64,000 nucleotides of DNA, taken from contig CAOKHH010000001.1 of assembly GCA_948468225.1 (NCBI GenBank), positions 114,044 to 178,043 of the forward strand. The letters are read 5' to 3'. Numbering within the stretch: the first letter of the stretch is position 1; the number at the start of each line of letters is the position of its first letter. The notes under the pieces are model-generated. The model was not told where the DNA came from and made no database searches. It was given only the letters and a program-made list of their open reading frames with translations. The DNA is from an uncultured Clostridia bacterium (GTDB lineage: Bacteria > Bacillota > Clostridia > TANB77 > CAG-508). The position numbers and the translations under genes are program-made. Positions 45,701 to 56,306 of the stretch are shown here, piece after piece.

Positions 45701-46514
45701 ATTAGGTGTTCCTTCTCGTATGAACTTAGGTCAAGTTTTAGAGGTTCACTTAGGTGGAGCAGCACGTATGCTTGGATGGAAAGTTGCAACACCAGTATTT
45801 GATGGAGCATCAGAAGAAGAAATAGAAGATTTACTAGAGGAAGCAGGACTTTCAAGAAATGGAAAAACAATTCTATATGATGGAAGAACAGGAGAACCAT
45901 TCGATAAGCCAATTACGGTTGGTGTTATGTATATGTTAAAACTTCACCATTTAGTTGATGATAAAATACATGCTCGTTCAACTGGACCATACTCATTAGT
46001 TACACAACAACCACTTGGAGGTAAAGCACAATTTGGTGGACAACGTTTTGGAGAAATGGAGGTTTGGGCATTAGAGGCTTATGGTGCAGCTTATACTCTA
46101 CAAGAAATTTTAACAGTAAAATCAGATGATGTCGTAGGAAGAGTAAAAACTTATGAAGCAATTGTTAAAGGTGAAAATGTTCCTGAACCAGGAGTTCCAG
46201 AAAGCTTTAAAGTATTGATAAAAGAATTACAAAGTTTAGGACTTGATGTAAAATTATATTCTGAGGACAACGAAGAATTAGAGTTAAAGGAAAATATAGA
46301 AGAGGGAATAGATTTCAATTTAGAAGAACATAAAGGGCTATTAGGTGAAGAAGTAGAAGAACCCGAAGAAGATTATATAGAGAATGATTCAGAAGAATCA
46401 GATTCTGATGTTATTTTCAATGATGATGATATATTAACAGATGAAGATGATTTGGCAATAGATAATATAATGAATGATGAAGATTTAACAGACGAAGACA
46501 TAATAGATGAATAA
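42794..46514 (+). CDS. rpoB: RNA polymerase beta subunit, +1 recoded at CGG
   Basis: 1239 residues after correction. The start is TTG at 42794 with GAAGGAG upstream. In the zero frame the protein ends after 62 codons: CGG at 42965-42967 (codon 58). Skipping one C gives '[21 protein letters not shown]' and then continuous RpoB, including the rifampicin region '[23 protein letters not shown]' split as '[14 protein letters not shown]' and '[16 protein letters not shown]', and '[12 protein letters not shown]' near the active site. The C-terminus carries an extra ~70-residue acidic tail (D/E-rich). RpoB is essential, so the shift must be efficient. No other in-frame CGG occurs in over 1200 codons. 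The usual rplJ-rplL neighbours are absent upstream. Confidence 0.96.
42965..42967 (+). other. CGG +1 recoding site in rpoB
   Basis: In-frame TAT TCT CGG AAA TTT AGT TCT TGA; needs TAT TCT (C) GGA AAT TTA GTT. Confidence 0.92.
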
Positions 46515-46515
46515 T

Positions 46516-46540
46516 CGTAGGGGCGAGCATTGCTTGTCCG
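46516..46540 (+). repeat. CGTAGGGGCGAGC hairpin repeat
   Basis: First of two repeats between rpoB and rpoC; same core as 8048 with one change. Confidence 0.85.
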
Positions 46541-46542
46541 AA

Positions 46543-46570
46543 TGTAGGGGCGGACTCATCACGTCCGCCC
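46543..46570 (+). repeat. TGTAGGGGCGGAC hairpin repeat
   Basis: GGGCGGAC...GTCCGCCC stem; second repeat in the rpoB-rpoC gap. Confidence 0.9.
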
Positions 46571-46597
46571 GATAATGAAGGGGGAAAAAACCGAAAA

Positions 46598-49500
46598 ATG
46601 GATGAATTAGAATTGTTTGATAAAATAAAAATTGGATTGGCATCAGATGAAAAAATAAGAGAATGGTCAAAAGGTGAAGTAAAAAAACCAGAAACAATAA
46701 ACTATAGAACTTTAAAACCAGAAAAAGATGGATTATTCTGCGAGAAAATATTTGGACCTACAAAGGACTGGGAATGTCATTGTGGTAAATATAAAAGAGT
46801 TCGTTATAAAGGAATAGTTTGTGATAGATGTGGTGTTGAAGTAACAAAATCTAAAGTAAGAAGAGAAAGAATGGGACATATAGAACTTGCAGCACCAGTA
46901 GCACACATTTGGTATTTTAAAGGAATACCAAGTAGAATAGCTTTAATGTTAGATATATCTCCAAGAAGTTTAGAGAAAGTAATATATTTTGCTTCATACA
47001 TAGTTACAGATAAAGGAACATCTGGATTATCTAAATGTGATATTTTAAATGAAAAAGAATATCATGAAGCAGAAGAAAAATATGGAAAAGGCTCATTTAA
47101 AGCTAGAATGGGTGCAGAAGCAATAAGAGAATTACTAGAAGAAATTGACTTAGAGAAATTATCAGAAAAATTAAAGAAAGAATTAGAAAAAGCAACAGAT
47201 GCTAAAAAAGCAAAAATTATAAAAAGATTAGATACAGTAGAATCATTTAGACTATCTGAAAATAGACCAGAATGGATGGTTATGAATGTTATACCAGTTA
47301 CACCTCCAGATATTAGACCTATGGTACAATTAGATGGTGGTAGATTTGCAACATCAGATTTAAATGATTTATATAGAAGAGTTATAAACAGAAATAACAG
47401 ATTAAAAAGATTATTAGAATTAGGTGCACCTGAAATAATTGTAAGAAATGAAAAGAGAATGTTACAAGAATCTGTAGATGCCTTAATTGATAACAGTAGA
47501 CGTGGTCGCCCTGTTACAGGAGCTGGAAACAGACCTTTAAAATCTTTATCAGATATGCTAAAAGGAAAACAAGGTAGATTTAGACAAAACCTTTTAGGAA
47601 AGAGGGTTGACTATTCAGGTCGTTCTGTTATAGTTGTAGGTCCTGAGCTAAAAATTTATCAATGTGGATTACCAAAGGAAATGGCTGTAGAGTTATTTAA
47701 ACCATTTGTTATGAAGGAATTAGTAGGTCGTGGATTAGCACATAATATTAAGAATGCAAAAAGAATGGTAGAAAAATTAAGACCAGAAGTATGGGATATA
47801 TTAGAGGATGTTATAAAAGATCACCCTGTAATGTTAAACCGTGCTCCAACACTACACAGACTTGGTATTCAAGCATTTGAACCAGTTTTAGTAGAAGGAA
47901 GAGCTATAAAATTACACCCATTAGTTTGTACAGCATTCAATGCCGATTTCGATGGAGACCAAATGGCAGTACACGTTCCATTATCTCCAGAAGCACAAGC
48001 AGAAGCAAGATATTTAATGCTTTCTGTAAATAACCTTTTAAAACCACAAGATGGTAAGCCAGTAACAGTTCCTACACAAGATATGATTTTAGGAAGTTAT
48101 TACTTAACAATGGATGCAGATGGTGAGAAGGGCGAAGGTATGTATTTCAAAGATAAAGATGAAGCATACATGGCATACCAAAATGGAGACTTAGAGTTAC
48201 ATGCAAAAATTAAAGTAAGAATGACAAAAGAAATCGACGGAAAAGTGTGTGTTCATCCAATAGAAACAACAATGGGTAAAATTATATACAATGAAGGAAT
48301 TCCACAAGATTTAGGATTTGTAGATAGAACAAAATATGAAGATAAGTTTAGACTTGAAATTGAGTTCCCAGTTATGAAAAGTAATTTAGGAAAAATAATT
48401 TCAAAATGTGTTGATAAACATGATTTATCTGTAACAGCAGAAGTTCTAGACTATATTAAATCAATAGGTTATAAGTATTCTACAAAAGGTGCTATAACAG
48501 TTAGTGTTGCTGACGTTGCAGTGCCAGAAGCTAAGAAGAAAATACTTGATGATTCTGAACTTCAAGTTGAAGAAATATCTAAACAATTTAGACGTGGTTT
48601 AATAACAGAAGATGAAAGATATTCATCAGTTATTAAAGTTTGGGAAAAGGCAACAAATGATGTTACTGAAGCTATGAAAGCAAACTTTGATGATTTAAAC
48701 CCAATATTCATGATGGCACAATCTGGGGCCAGAGGTAATATGAACCAATTAAGACAAATTGCTGGTATGCGTGGACTTATGGCTAATACATCTGGTAAAG
48801 CGGTTGAAATACCAATTAAATCTTGCTTTAGAGAGGGATTAGATGTTCTTGAATACTTTATTTCATCACATGGTGCTAGAAAAGGTTTAGCAGATACAGC
48901 GTTAAGAACAGCAGACTCTGGATACTTAACAAGAAGATTAGTTGACGTAAGCCAAGACATAATAGTAAGAGAAGATGATTGTGGAACTACTGAAGGAATT
49001 GAAGTAGAAGCTATAAAAGATGGAAATCAATTGATAGAAAAATTAGAAGAAAGATTATTAGGAAGATTCCCATTAGAAGATATTATAGATCCAAACACAA
49101 ACGAAGTTATTGTTGATAAAGACACAATGATTACTACTGCATTAGCTGAAAAAATAGTAAATGCAGGAATAACAAAAGTAAAAGTTCGTTCTGTATTAGA
49201 ATGTAGAACAAAACACGGTGTATGTAGTAAATGTTATGGAATGGGACTTGCAACTAGACAAAGAGTTAACATAGGAGAAGCAGTCGGAATAATAGCTGCA
49301 CAATCAATAGGGGAACCTGGTACACAGCTTACAATGAGAACATTCCATACAGGTGGTGTTGCAGGAGGAGATATTACACAAGGTTTACCTAGGGTCGAAG
49401 AGTTATTTGAAGCTAGAAAACCAAAGGGATTAGCAGTAATTTCAGAAATTTCAGGAGTTGTATCAATTCAAGACAATAAGAAGAGAAAAGAAGTTACAGT

Positions 49501-50116
49501 TACAGGTAAAGACAATTCTAAAACCTATGTAATAAGTTTTGGATCTAAGTTAAAAGTAAAAGAAGGCATGGAAATTGAGGCAGGTGATCCATTAACAGAA
49601 GGTTCTATAAATCCTAATGAAATATTGGCAATAAATGGTGTTGAGGGAGTTCATAGATATTTAACTTCTGAAGTACAAAAAGTTTATAGAAATCAAGGTG
49701 TTGATATAAACGATAAGCACATTGAAGTAATTGGTAGACAAATGTTAAAGAAAGTAAGAGTTGAGGACAATGGAGATACAGAGCTATTTGCAGGTTCTTT
49801 AGTTGATATGTACGAATTTGAGGAAGAAAACGAAAGAGTAGTAGCAGAAGGCGGAAGACCAGCAGTAGGAAAAAGAGTTTTATTAGGAATTACAAAAGCA
49901 TCACTTGCAACAGAAAGCTTCTTATCTGCAGCTTCATTCCAAGAGACAACAAGAGTATTAACAGAAGCAGCAATAAAAGGAAAAGTAGATTCATTGATAG
50001 GATTGAAAGAAAATGTAATTATTGGTAAGTTAATACCAGCAGGAACAGGAATGTTAAAATACAGGGATACACACATAAACACAGAAGACGTAGAAGAAAG
50101 CGGAAATGAAGAATAA
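46598..50116 (+). CDS. rpoC: RNA polymerase beta' subunit
   Basis: 1172 residues. N-terminal zinc finger '[20 protein letters not shown]' region near 60, the Mg-binding catalytic '[12 protein letters not shown]' near residue 448, trigger-loop region '[13 protein letters not shown]' near 910, and the second zinc site with '[13 protein letters not shown]'. Length is normal for Firmicutes. GAAGGGGG precedes the ATG. Separated from rpoB by 83 bases that hold two hairpin repeats. No CGG codon and no shift in this gene, a useful contrast with rpoB. Confidence 0.97.
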   Translation: MDELELFDKIKIGLASDEKIREWSKGEVKKPETINYRTLKPEKDGLFCEKIFGPTKDWECHCGKYKRVRYKGIVCDRCGVEVTKSKVRRERMGHIELAAPVAHIWYFKGIPSRIALMLDISPRSLEKVIYFASYIVTDKGTSGLSKCDILNEKEYHEAEEKYGKGSFKARMGAEAIRELLEEIDLEKLSEKLKKELEKATDAKKAKIIKRLDTVESFRLSENRPEWMVMNVIPVTPPDIRPMVQLDGGRFATSDLNDLYRRVINRNNRLKRLLELGAPEIIVRNEKRMLQESVDALIDNSRRGRPVTGAGNRPLKSLSDMLKGKQGRFRQNLLGKRVDYSGRSVIVVGPELKIYQCGLPKEMAVELFKPFVMKELVGRGLAHNIKNAKRMVEKLRPEVWDILEDVIKDHPVMLNRAPTLHRLGIQAFEPVLVEGRAIKLHPLVCTAFNADFDGDQMAVHVPLSPEAQAEARYLMLSVNNLLKPQDGKPVTVPTQDMILGSYYLTMDADGEKGEGMYFKDKDEAYMAYQNGDLELHAKIKVRMTKEIDGKVCVHPIETTMGKIIYNEGIPQDLGFVDRTKYEDKFRLEIEFPVMKSNLGKIISKCVDKHDLSVTAEVLDYIKSIGYKYSTKGAITVSVADVAVPEAKKKILDDSELQVEEISKQFRRGLITEDERYSSVIKVWEKATNDVTEAMKANFDDLNPIFMMAQSGARGNMNQLRQIAGMRGLMANTSGKAVEIPIKSCFREGLDVLEYFISSHGARKGLADTALRTADSGYLTRRLVDVSQDIIVREDDCGTTEGIEVEAIKDGNQLIEKLEERLLGRFPLEDIIDPNTNEVIVDKDTMITTALAEKIVNAGITKVKVRSVLECRTKHGVCSKCYGMGLATRQRVNIGEAVGIIAAQSIGEPGTQLTMRTFHTGGVAGGDITQGLPRVEELFEARKPKGLAVISEISGVVSIQDNKKRKEVTVTGKDNSKTYVISFGSKLKVKEGMEIEAGDPLTEGSINPNEILAINGVEGVHRYLTSEVQKVYRNQGVDINDKHIEVIGRQMLKKVRVEDNGDTELFAGSLVDMYEFEEENERVVAEGGRPAVGKRVLLGITKASLATESFLSAASFQETTRVLTEAAIKGKVDSLIGLKENVIIGKLIPAGTGMLKYRDTHINTEDVEESGNEE

Positions 50117-50123
50117 TAACAAT

Positions 50124-50153
50124 AAAAAATGGAGCAATTATGCTCCATTTTTT
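50124..50153 (+). terminator. terminator of rpoBC
   Basis: 13-bp stem AAAAAATGGAGCA/TGCTCCATTTTTT with ATTA loop. Confidence 0.95.
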
Positions 50154-50163
50154 TATTACATAA

Positions 50164-50193
50164 TGCAGGGGTGGACCCATCATGTCTGTCCAC
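50164..50193 (+). repeat. TGCAGGGGTGGACCC repeat
   Basis: Diverged member (TGCAGGGG head), related to 29035 and 46543. Confidence 0.7.
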
Positions 50194-50199
50194 AGTTTT

Positions 50200-52369
50200 C
50201 TAATGTAAATCTGATGTTTGCTTCTTTAAAGTTACATCGACTATACTTCCTTCTTCTACTGTTGTTCCAATAGCAGGAGATTGGCTAACTACTATTCCGT
50301 GCACCATCAAAGGTAATATTTAAATTCATAGCTTTTAAAATGTTTGTAGCTTGTGCTAATGTTTTCCCTTTTAAATTAGGAACGGTTACCACTTCTTTTG
50401 CAGTAGTTTCTTCTGAATATAAGCATATTGTAGAATAAGATGCTTGTAGTTTCACACCAGCTTTTGGAACTTGATCTGTAACTATTGTTTCATCTTCCTT
50501 CACTCCAGTATTAACATATTTTACATTAAATCCATAAGATTTTAGCAAAGATTTTGCTTCTGCAACAGTTTTGTTTCGTATGTCTGGTACAGTAGTTACG
50601 GTACTAGATGTTGAATTACCTGTGTTTGTGCCAGAAGATGCAACACCCATATAAGGTAATACTTCACTTAATATTTGAGATACTACAGGAGCTGCAGTTC
50701 CACCACCAGATGCACCAGAAACAGTTGGCTGATATAAAGTTACTAGAATAACTAATTCTGGATTTGTTGTAGGGGCAACTGCAACAAATGAAACAGTTGT
50801 ACCTTCTTCTGGCTTATCTGGATTGGGTTCTGATGTACCAGTTTTTCCACCAATTGAATAACCTTTAACAGCACCATAAGAACCTCCACCTTCGGTTACA
50901 ACAGATTCCATGCAATCTAAAATTTTTAAAGAAGTTTCTTTTGATATAACTTGCCTTACAGTTGTTGGTTCTATTGAAGTTATAGCACCAGTATCTGTAT
51001 TTTCAATTTCACTTACTATACGAGGTTGCATAAGAACACCATTGTTTGCAATACAAGAGATTGCAGTAACTAATTGTAATGGTGTAATGTTAAATCTTTG
51101 ACCAAATGATATTGTTGCAAGTTCAGTAGGTCCAACATTTTCAATCTTATGGAATATACCACTAGCTTCTCCGTATAATGCTATTTTTGTAGTATCAAAT
51201 AAACCAAATGCCTTATAATATTTGTACATTGTTTGGATTCCAATCTGTTTACCTAATTGCATAAAAGCGGGGTTACAAGAGTTTTCTAAGGCTTCCCTTA
51301 GAGTTTGTAATCCATGAGGGTTAAAATATTTCCAGCATTGTATTTTTGTATCACCAAACATTTCATAACCATTACACGTAAAAGTTTTTGTATCTGTATC
51401 TACAATGTTTTCTTCTAGAGCAATGGCTGAATTTATTACTTTAAATGTTGAACCAGGTTCATAAGTATTTGATACAACTTTATTTCTCCAAACAGAGGAA
51501 TCTACTTCAAAAGGTGAATTTAAATTGTAATCTGGGTAAGTAGCCATAGCCAATATGTCTCCTGTTGATGGTCTCATTACTACTGCCGTACCACCTCTTG
51601 CACAACTGTTTTCAGTTACAGCTTGCTTTAAATATTTTTCTACTATTGTTTGAATATTTGTATCTATTGTAAGTGTTATATTGCTACCATTTTGAGCAGG
51701 AATGTAAGTTTGTTCAGTATTTGGAATTTCTTGACTGCTAGGACCTTTAGAAGATATTTTTTTACCAGAAATACCTGTAAGAATATCATCCCATCTAGCT
51801 TCTATTCCCTCTAAACCTTTATCTGTTCCGTAAAATCCAATAAGGTTTGAGGCTAAATTATCATAAGGATAGTATCTTTTTGTATCTGAATCTATATTAA
51901 TACCAGCTGTTATATTATTCTCTTTAAGTGAATCTTTTAATAAATCTATTTTATCTTTTTCTTGTTTTTCTGCAATAATTACAGAAGAAGAATTACTATT
52001 TATTTTCTCTAAAGTTTTTTCATAATCTAAATCAAAGATTGTAGAAAATATAGTCGCCAATTTTGAAGGCTCAACAAGTGTATCATCCCCATATTTTACT
52101 TTACCTGGATTTATAGAAACGGTATCAACTTGTGCGCTAATTGCCAAAACTTTTTTGTTAGCATCATAAATAGTACCTCTTTTTGGAGAAATAACGGAAT
52201 TACTAATTTGTTGTAAATAAGCCATTTCTTTTAAAGAACTAGATTGAACTATTTGTAGCCAACCTAAACGAATAAACAATAAAATGAAAACAATAATATA
52301 TATTAAAAAAGTTCTATTAAGTTTTTTTATACTAATACTAGATTTACCTGATTCTTTTTTCTTTTTCAT
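50200..52369 (-). CDS. PASTA-domain class B PBP (SpoVD/FtsI-like), +1 recoded at CGG
   Basis: 722 residues after correction. Membrane helix ~17-37 ('TFLIYIIVFILLFIRLGWL'), PBP dimer domain ('SPKRGTIYDANKKVLAIS'), transpeptidase with 'EPGSTFKVINS' (SxxK), 'ENSCNPAFMQLG' (SxN) and 'GGKTGTSEP' (KTG), then two PASTA domains (~590-650 and ~655-720). CGG at 50297-50299 interrupts the second PASTA; skipping one C gives 'NITFDGA-GIVVSQSPAIGTTVEEGSIVDV', a proper PASTA end. The ATG at 52369 is preferred; an earlier in-frame ATG at 52408 lies inside a hairpin repeat. Division or spore-cortex transpeptidase; which one is not resolved. Confidence 0.9.
50297..50299 (-). other. CGG +1 recoding site in second PASTA domain
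   Basis: Minus strand GGT GCA CGG AAT; needs GGT GCA (C) GGA ATA GTA. Confidence 0.85.
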
Positions 52370-52395
52370 ACACACCACTCTTTTGTACATTATTT

Positions 52396-52413
52396 GGGCG
52401 CTTTTCATGCGCC
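52396..52413 (-). repeat. GGCGCATGAAAAGCGCCC hairpin repeat
   Basis: Short headless copy (as at 29771) upstream of the PBP gene; contains a spurious ATG. Confidence 0.7.
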
Positions 52414-52469
52414 ATTACGATTATTTATTTGTATAATATTCTATATGAAAACAACTTAAAAATCAACAT

Positions 52470-52497
52470 TTGCAATAAAATTATTTTGTGATATAAT
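52470..52497 (+). promoter_or_regulatory. promoter of rsmA-rnc operon
   Basis: TTGCAA (52470-52475), 16-base spacer and TATAAT (52492-52497), 30 bases before the TTG start. Confidence 0.6.
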
Positions 52498-52527
52498 ACA
52501 ATTCATATGAATTTTTGAGGTGATAAT

Positions 52528-53400
52528 TTGGATTTATATTCAGAAACTATGCAAATATTAAAAAAATACAATATATCAGCAAATAAAAAATTGGGACAGA
52601 ATTTTTTAATTGATGAAAATATTGTTGATGGTATAATAGAAAAAGCAGAAGTAGGAAAGCAAGATTTAGTAATAGAAATAGGACCAGGACTTGGAACATT
52701 AACTAAAAAATTACTAGAAAATGCTGGAAAAGTTATATGTGTAGAACTAGATGAAAGAATGATAAATATTCTAAACACAAGGTTTTCTAATGAGAATTTG
52801 CATATAATAAATGATGACATTTTGAAAGTTAATTTAAATAAATTGATTAAAGAAGAAAAGACAGAAAAAATAACTAATGTAAAAGTAGTTGCAAATTTGC
52901 CATATTATATTACTACTCCAATAATAATGAAACTATTAGAAGAAAAATTAGATATTATGAGTATAACTGTTATGGTACAAAAAGAAGTTGCTATAAGACT
53001 TACATCTAATGAAGGTTCTAGCGATAATGGAGCAATTACTTATGCAATAAATTATTATACAAATTCTAAGATAGTGTTAAATGTACCTAAAGAATCTTTT
53101 ATACCAAGCCCAGAGGTAGAATCTAGTGTTATAAAATTAGATGTATTAAAAGGTCCAAAAGTATCAGTAAAAAGTGAAGAAATGCTTTTTAAGATTATTA
53201 AACTTGCATTTATGCAAAAAAGAAAAACTCTATTAAATTCATTAACAAATGGTAAGATTTTAAATAGTAAGCAAGAAATAGAAAACATGCTAATCGATTT
53301 AGACATAGATACAAAAATTAGGCCAGAAAAATTATCATTGGAAGAGTTTGCAAATATTGCAGATTATGTGTATAATAGAGAGAGTTTGAAAAATGCCTAG
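52528..53400 (+). CDS. rsmA: 16S rRNA dimethyladenosine transferase RsmA/KsgA
   Basis: 290 residues; dimethylates the two adjacent adenines near the 3' end of 16S rRNA. SAM motif 'DLVIEIGPGLGTLTKKLL' near residue 50, 'ANKKLGQNFLIDENIV' at the N-terminus and the catalytic 'VVANLPYYITTPII' near residue 125. Start TTG at 52528 with GAGGTGAT upstream. Ends 47 bases before rnc; both act on rRNA. Confidence 0.95.
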   Translation: MDLYSETMQILKKYNISANKKLGQNFLIDENIVDGIIEKAEVGKQDLVIEIGPGLGTLTKKLLENAGKVICVELDERMINILNTRFSNENLHIINDDILKVNLNKLIKEEKTEKITNVKVVANLPYYITTPIIMKLLEEKLDIMSITVMVQKEVAIRLTSNEGSSDNGAITYAINYYTNSKIVLNVPKESFIPSPEVESSVIKLDVLKGPKVSVKSEEMLFKIIKLAFMQKRKTLLNSLTNGKILNSKQEIENMLIDLDIDTKIRPEKLSLEEFANIADYVYNRESLKNA

Positions 53401-53447
53401 TCCTATACTAATTCTTTTTCAAACTGGGAAAGGAAAAAGTTAAAAAT

Positions 53448-54119
53448 ATGGAGTTAGAAGTTTTAGAAAGAAACTTAAATATGAATTTTTCAAATAAAGA
53501 ATTGATACAAACAGCATTTATTCATAAATCTTATGCTTATGAAAATCATATTGAAAGCAATGAAAAATTAGAATTTTTAGGAGATGCAATATTAGAGTTA
53601 GTAACTAGTGAGTATCTATACAAAAATTATTATAAGCTAAAAGAAGGAGAAATGACTAAAGTTAGAGCCACAGTAGTATGTGAATCGAGTTTATATGAGG
53701 TTGCAAAAAAGCATAATTTTAGTGATTTTTTAAAAGTAAGCAAGAGTGAAAAGTTGGCTAAAGGAAATGAAAATCCAGCAATTTTAGCGGATTCAGTAGA
53801 AAGCTTTATAGCAGCAATTTTTCTGGATTTAGGTTTAGAAAAGGCAAAAGAGTTTATTTTAGCTAATTTAAAGGAAAGCATTGAAATAGCTAGTAAGAAT
53901 GTTGGAGTTAAAGACTATAAAACTGTTTTACAAGAGAAATTACAAATTCATGGAGAGGTTAAAATAAATTATGAACTAATAAAAGAATCTGGACCAGACC
54001 ATGAGAAAATATTTACAGTAAATGTTTCTTGTAATGGAAAAGTATTAGCGGTTGGGTCTGGAAGGACAAAAAAAGGTGCTGAAATGGAAGCAGCCAAAAA
54101 AGCATTAGAAAAAATATAA
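53448..54119 (+). CDS. rnc: ribonuclease III
   Basis: 223-residue double-strand-specific endonuclease. The signature 'NEKLEFLGDAILELV' lies near residue 38, a second acidic site 'ADSVESFIAAIFLDLG' near 112, and a C-terminal dsRNA-binding domain at ~155-223 ('YKTVLQEKLQIHG...GSGRTKKGAEMEAAKKAL'). Follows rsmA closely and is probably co-transcribed. Downstream are two small hairpins (54138-54156; 54188-54210, GGAAAATTC/GAATTTTCC). Confidence 0.95.
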   Translation: MELEVLERNLNMNFSNKELIQTAFIHKSYAYENHIESNEKLEFLGDAILELVTSEYLYKNYYKLKEGEMTKVRATVVCESSLYEVAKKHNFSDFLKVSKSEKLAKGNENPAILADSVESFIAAIFLDLGLEKAKEFILANLKESIEIASKNVGVKDYKTVLQEKLQIHGEVKINYELIKESGPDHEKIFTVNVSCNGKVLAVGSGRTKKGAEMEAAKKALEKI

Positions 54120-54187
54120 GAAAAATCTCGATATGTACACGATGCTTCGCATCGGCACGAATCAAGGAAATTTAACCGTGTTATTTC

Positions 54188-54210
54188 GGAAAATTCTAAC
54201 GAATTTTCCT
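54188..54210 (+). terminator. hairpin after rnc
   Basis: GGAAAATTC and GAATTTTCC with TAAC loop, followed by an AT-rich stretch; weak as a terminator because the T run is inside the stem. Confidence 0.5.
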
Positions 54211-54223
54211 ACATAATAATCAT

Positions 54224-54246
54224 TGTAGGGGCGCATGATTGCGCCC
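54224..54246 (+). repeat. TGTAGGGG hairpin repeat
   Basis: Same sequence as 20483; between rnc and the radical SAM gene. Confidence 0.9.
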
Positions 54247-54263
54247 ACAAATAGGAGGAATAT

Positions 54264-55323
54264 ATGGAAAAGAAACACTTAATAATACCAATATTTGTAC
54301 CACATTTAGGATGTCCTAATAATTGTATATTTTGTGATCAAAAAAGTATAAGTGGACAAACCAAGCAGGTTACAAGAGAGGATGTAAAACGAATTGTAGA
54401 CGAGCATCTTGAAATGTTTGGGGATCAAAAAGCATATAGAGAAATAGCATTTTTTGGTGGAAGTTTTACAGCAATTGATGTAGAGAAGCAAATAGAATTA
54501 CTAGAAGCGGCATATGAATATATTAAAGCAAAAAAAATAAATTCTATAAGAATTTCTACTAGACCAGATTACATAGATAAAGAAATATTAAAAAGATTAA
54601 AGAAATATAAAGTTAAAACAATTGAATTAGGAGTACAATCAAGTAATGACTTTATTTTAGAAAAAGCAAAAAGAGGACATACTTTTGAAGATGTAAAAAG
54701 AGCGTCAAAGTTAATAAGAAGACATAGATTTATATTAGGTCATCAAATGATGATAGGATTACCTGAGAGTGGATTGCCAGATGATATGAAAACTGCAGAG
54801 GACTTGGCAAAATTAAAACCAAAAATTATGCGAATATATCCAGTTTTAGTAATAAAAGGAACAGAGTTAGAAAAAGAATATAATGAGGGAAGATATAGAC
54901 CATTAAATGTACCACAAGCAATAGAAATGTGTAAAGATGTATATTACTATTTAAATAAGAAAAAAATAAAAGTAATTAGAATTGGATTACAAACAACAGA
55001 TTTAATATGTGACCCTAAAACAGAAGGAAGTACAGTTGTTGCAGGACCATATCATGAGGCATTTAGACAATTAGTTGAAGACCGGAATGTGGTATGATAG
55101 CATATTAGATAGAATAAAAAGACTTAGTGTAAGAGTAATTGAGGCTGAAATTGTTGTAAATCCAGTAAATGTAAATAATGTTTCTGGGCACAAAAAAGAA
55201 AATATAAATAAATTTAAAGATTTATATGATATTGAAATAAGAGTAAAGCAGGATCAAAATATACCAGAAGGAACATTTGAGATGAATGTAATAAAGTCTT
55301 ATAGAGATTACAAATACTGGTAA
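54264..55323 (+). CDS. Elp3-like radical SAM protein, +1 recoded at CGG
   Basis: 352 residues after correction. The cluster motif CX3CX2C is 'GCPNNCIFCDQKSISG' near residue 15, with 'FFGGSFTAID' (SAM-binding GGE-like) near 70 and 'IRISTRPDYID'. CGG at 55083-55085 after 'FRQLVED' breaks the zero frame; skipping one C gives 'LVED-GMWYDSILDRIKRL' and a 75-residue C-terminal part ending 'YRDYKYW'. GGAGG precedes the ATG. In clostridia this family sits beside rnc and smc; here YitT follows instead of smc. Likely tRNA- or protein-modifying, target unknown. Confidence 0.88.
55083..55085 (+). other. CGG +1 recoding site in radical SAM gene
   Basis: In-frame GAA GAC CGG AAT; needs GAA GAC (C) GGA ATG TGG. 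Same heptamer GACCGGAATG as in the PMT-like gene. Confidence 0.88.
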
Positions 55324-55342
55324 TAATTGAATAAAATATAAA

Positions 55343-55374
55343 AAATAACTCATAATATATATGGGTTATTTTTT
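55343..55374 (+). terminator. terminator of radical SAM gene
   Basis: 11-bp stem AAATAACTCAT/ATGGGTTATTT with 7-base loop, then T run. The ATG in its right arm is not a start. Confidence 0.8.
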
Positions 55375-55390
55375 ATTAGAGGTGAAATGT

Positions 55391-56263
55391 TTGGTTGATA
55401 TAAAGAAGGCAAAAAGAATGTTAAAAATATCATATTATAGTGTTGATTTAATTCAAATAATAATTGGAACAGCACTAATGGCAGCTGGAACAGCTTTTTT
55501 TATGTTGCCGAATAAATTGTCTACTGGCGGTTTTTCGGGAATTGCTACAATATTTTATTATTTGTTTAATACGAATATGGGTATAACAATACTGATATTA
55601 AATATTCCATTATTCGCAATAGCTTGTTTTAAAATAGGACTAAATTTTTTAAGTAAAGCTATTATTGGAACAGTATTACTTTCAATGTTTATTGATTTAT
55701 TTGTTAAGTTTGGAGTTGTAACTAATGATAGATTACTTGCATCAATTTATGGAGGAATTATAACAGGACTTGGAACATCAATGGTGCTAAAAGCAAACGC
55801 ATCTACTGGTGGTAGTGATTTGCTAGCAGTGATAATAAAGAAATTCAGACCATATTTTCGTACTGGTAATTTAATAATGATAATAGATTCTACAATAGTA
55901 ATATTAAATGTTATAACTTTTAAGCAACTAGAAATTGCCTTATATTCTGGAATATCTATATATATAATGGGAAAAGTAATAGATGTATTTTTAGAAGGAA
56001 TACATTTTGCTAAAATAGTATATATAATTTCAGATAGAAATGAAGATATATCTAAAAAGATAAATAATGAGATTGGAAGAGGAACTACACTTTTATATGG
56101 AAGAGGTATGTACAAGGGAGAAGATAGAAATGTTTTATTATGTGTTGCATCACGAAATGAAATTGGACAAATAACACAAATAATAAAAAGAATAGATAGA
56201 CATGCATTTACAATAATTTCTAATGCAAGGGAAGTTTTTGGAAAAGGTTTTAAACAAAATTGA
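55391..56263 (+). CDS. YitT-family membrane protein (DUF161/DUF2179)
   Basis: 290 residues. Five to six membrane helices (residues ~20-185, e.g. 'IIGTALMAAGTAFFMLPN', 'TGLGTSMVLKANASTGGSD') and a cytosolic C-terminal DUF2179 domain ('GRGTTLLYGRGMYKGEDRNVLLCVASR'). TTG at 55391 is chosen: GAGGTG lies 9 bases before it, while the upstream in-frame ATG at 55361 belongs to the terminator stem. Transport role suspected in the family; substrate unknown. Confidence 0.85.
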   Translation: MVDIKKAKRMLKISYYSVDLIQIIIGTALMAAGTAFFMLPNKLSTGGFSGIATIFYYLFNTNMGITILILNIPLFAIACFKIGLNFLSKAIIGTVLLSMFIDLFVKFGVVTNDRLLASIYGGIITGLGTSMVLKANASTGGSDLLAVIIKKFRPYFRTGNLIMIIDSTIVILNVITFKQLEIALYSGISIYIMGKVIDVFLEGIHFAKIVYIISDRNEDISKKINNEIGRGTTLLYGRGMYKGEDRNVLLCVASRNEIGQITQIIKRIDRHAFTIISNAREVFGKGFKQN

Positions 56264-56306
56264 TTTTATTTATAAACTATGGTAAAATGTATATTGGTGA
56301 TTTTTA

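Noticed and set aside
52370-52408. Upstream ATG as start of the PASTA PBP
   Set aside because: It lies inside a hairpin repeat (52396-52413) and has no ribosome site.
55361-55390. ATG at 55361 as start of the YitT gene
   Set aside because: It is in the right arm of a terminator; a TTG at 55391 has a proper ribosome site.
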